A DNA stretch of 64,000 nucleotides, taken from Archangium lansingense (GTDB taxonomy: Bacteria; Myxococcota; Myxococcia; Myxococcales; Myxococcaceae). Where the stretch lies: the NCBI RefSeq assembly GCF_026626635.1, contig NZ_JAPNKA010000001.1, positions 2,790,001 through 2,854,000 of the forward strand, given 5' to 3'. Below, in pieces: positions 63,840 to 64,000 of the stretch. How positions within the stretch are numbered: the stretch's first letter is position 1; every line of letters starts with the position of its first letter. Below the pieces are notes generated by a model, which saw only the letters and a list, made by a program, of their open reading frames with translations, made no database searches and had not been told where the DNA came from. Position numbers and translations under genes: made by a program.

Positions 63840-64000
63840 ATGTGCGGCATTGTTGGGTACGTTGGGGACAAGGAGTCGGCACCCATTCTGGTGTCTGGGC
63901 TGAAGAAGCTCGAGTACCGGGGGTATGACTCCGCGGGCGTGGCGGTGATGAACCGCAACGTCCTGAACGTGGTGCGGGCCACGGGCAAGCTGAAGAACCT
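63840..64000 (+). CDS. glmS: Glutamine-fructose-6-phosphate aminotransferase, N-terminal part
   Basis: The first 53 codons, [20 protein letters not shown] then [17 protein letters not shown], are diagnostic: Cys1 (after removal of Met) is the glutaminase nucleophile and the RGYDSAG loop binds glutamine. It makes glucosamine-6-phosphate, the precursor used by GlmM and GlmU. ATG 63840 follows GAGAGGACGG. The rest lies beyond the window. Confidence 0.95.
   Translation, partial: MCGIVGYVGDKESAPILVSGLKKLEYRGYDSAGVAVMNRNVLNVVRATGKLKN

Overview
The window reads as the chromosome of a myxobacterium, most likely in the Cystobacterineae (Archangium/Cystobacter/Stigmatella/Myxococcus relatives). The DNA is very GC-rich with strongly GC-biased third codon positions. 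Several families are typical of or restricted to myxobacteria: a TIGR02265/DUF2378 protein, three DUF2381 (TIGR02268-type) secreted proteins, a SitA5-type polymorphic toxin with DUF2019 partners, and a membrane-bound Hanks-type kinase. No rRNA, tRNA or CRISPR array was seen.

Layout. 1-9.7 kb: end of gpsA, hflX, proB, a translationally coupled pair of WYL regulators followed by an FHA membrane protein, and a ClsB-like phospholipase D. 9.7-15 kb: an unusual chemoreceptor-solute-binding-protein fusion, divergent from acetyl-CoA synthetase. 15-22.5 kb: accessory island with a SitA5-like lipoprotein toxin and its DUF2019 partner, a 990-bp tandem duplicate carrying only the toxin's C-terminal half plus a second DUF2019 gene, two DUF2381 genes, a Ser/Thr kinase with a fused lipoprotein-like domain, twin palindromes, and decayed SitI3-like and DUF2019 remnants. 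23-31.5 kb: ligD (no Ku nearby), a double cyclic-nucleotide-domain protein, aconitase, a DUF2378 protein, a RelA/SpoT-type HD hydrolase and an ArfB-like release factor. 31.8-35 kb: a 21-repeat RCC1 lipoprotein. 35-42.4 kb: GerW/YtfJ-like protein, YceI plus a Tat-signal pirin, an alpha/beta-hydrolase lipoprotein, two pseudogenes joined tail to tail, a histone-deacetylase-like enzyme and a secreted VWA protein. 42.5-46.5 kb: a stress-type cluster (GST, NTF2-like, AraC regulator, hypothetical, alpha/beta hydrolase) in which two intergenic regions share a 29-bp direct-repeat motif. 46.6-53.5 kb: second accessory island with a chimeric kinase-tail/lipoprotein gene, a third DUF2381 gene, a giant TIR-STAND-WD40 protein and IS5-type debris. 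53.5-64 kb: ABC exporter pair, purU, single-domain response regulator, two amidohydrolase-fold proteins, gamma-glutamyltransferase, glmU and the start of glmS.

The most interesting biology is in the two accessory islands. In the first, a sit-type toxin/immunity locus has an intact lipoprotein toxin followed by a diverged 'spare' C-terminal toxin-immunity cassette of exactly the same length as the resident cassette, and fragments of two immunity families recur 4.5 kb away. This fits exchange of toxin tails by homologous recombination in a kin-discrimination system. In the second, a TIR-STAND receptor-like protein carries 16 nearly identical WD40 units, the pattern expected of a rapidly diversifying sensor. 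Other points worth following up are the chemoreceptor whose oligopeptide-binding domain appears to lie in the cytoplasm, the probable AraC direct-repeat operators, and the recurrent pairing of DUF2381 genes with a kinase-tail domain that contains an in-frame lipoprotein signal.
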